From Bosea sp. 685 (lineage in GTDB: Bacteria > Pseudomonadota > Alphaproteobacteria > Rhizobiales > Beijerinckiaceae), in assembly GCF_031884435.1 (NCBI RefSeq), contig NZ_CP134779.1, positions 6,420,001-6,484,000 on the forward strand: a stretch of 64,000 bases of DNA, given 5' to 3'. The position numbers were made by a program, and so were the translations under genes. The notes beneath the pieces were generated by a model. It was not told the origin of the DNA and ran no database searches. It saw nothing but the letters and a program-made list of their open reading frames with translations. This document shows, in pieces, positions 63,931 to 64,000 of the stretch. Each line of letters opens with the position of its first letter. Within the stretch, counting starts at the first letter, position 1.

Positions 63931-64000
63931 TGTCATCCCGGGCGACCGAAGGGAGACCCGGGATCCATTCCTGAACCTTTCCGAATAGCGCTCCGGAATG
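63931..64000. repeat. Family-A palindrome cut by the right edge
   Basis: Starts GTGTCATCCCGGGCGACC, contains ACCCGGGATCCATTC, and reaches CTCCGGAATG at the window edge. It is an uninterrupted copy of the sequence that the IS110 element has entered at 54500. Confidence 0.8.

Overview
The window is GC-rich chromosomal DNA of an alphaproteobacterium, most likely of the order Hyphomicrobiales (a Bosea-like heterotroph is my guess). That placing is inference. It rests on the mix of Sox sulfur oxidation genes, an IalB-family secreted protein, a DUF1674 succinate dehydrogenase assembly factor, ethylmalonyl-CoA-pathway-type enzymes, an sdhCDAB operon and many palindromic intergenic repeats. No rRNA, tRNA or CRISPR array was seen.

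Layout. 1-6.4 kb: a sulfur-oxidation region. The 3' part of a flavocytochrome c sulfide dehydrogenase flavoprotein (fccB/soxF) and a monoheme cytochrome c run rightwards and converge on a leftward operon. That operon holds a molybdenum hydroxylase pair (iorA/iorB-like) followed by soxX-soxY-soxZ-soxA, with overlapping genes. soxB and soxCD are not in the window. 6.4-10.2 kb: small secreted proteins, an S10 carboxypeptidase and a LysR regulator. 10.7-16.5 kb: a second iorA/iorB pair, a diheme cytochrome, a Tat-exported aldo/keto reductase and a cupin, which together look like a periplasmic aldehyde-redox island. 16.7-30 kb: housekeeping and envelope genes (DUF72, YbaK, LtrA, purH, heparinase-like, rsmB, htpX, sdhAF4-like, cyclopropane fatty acid synthase, DUF2853, 2-hydroxyacid dehydrogenase, L,D-transpeptidase). 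30-33 kb: kynU-kynA with a 34-bp perfect palindrome just upstream. 33-42 kb: DUF1684, a flippase-like membrane protein, a tyrosine-phosphatase-like protein, a pentapeptide protein, ppa, a CitE-like lyase, DUF429, a threonine dehydratase-like enzyme and a mesaconyl-CoA hydratase-like MaoC protein. 42-46.3 kb: sdhC-D-A-[lipoprotein]-[membrane protein]-B, with two foreign-looking genes between sdhA and sdhB. 46.6-49 kb: amidotransferase, D-amino-acid dehydrogenase-like and small-protein operon. 49.2-54.4 kb: a TetR-adaptor-RND efflux operon with a 30-bp palindromic operator. 54.5-55.6 kb: an IS110-family element. 55.7-64 kb: secreted proteins, a BisC/TorA-type molybdoenzyme, an EamA transporter divergent from a LysR gene, obg and an ialB-like gene.

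The most striking observation is the IS110 element. Its ends can be set from the sequence: a GG dinucleotide lies on each side, and removing the element with one GG restores a palindromic repeat. The noncoding segment upstream of the transposase contains an 11-nt sequence identical to the restored target. This is what a bridge-RNA-guided element that targets a dispersed genomic repeat should look like. At least two other palindromic repeat families are scattered between genes, often between convergent genes where they could act as terminators.

All product names come from reading the translated sequences and recognising motifs. No database search was possible.
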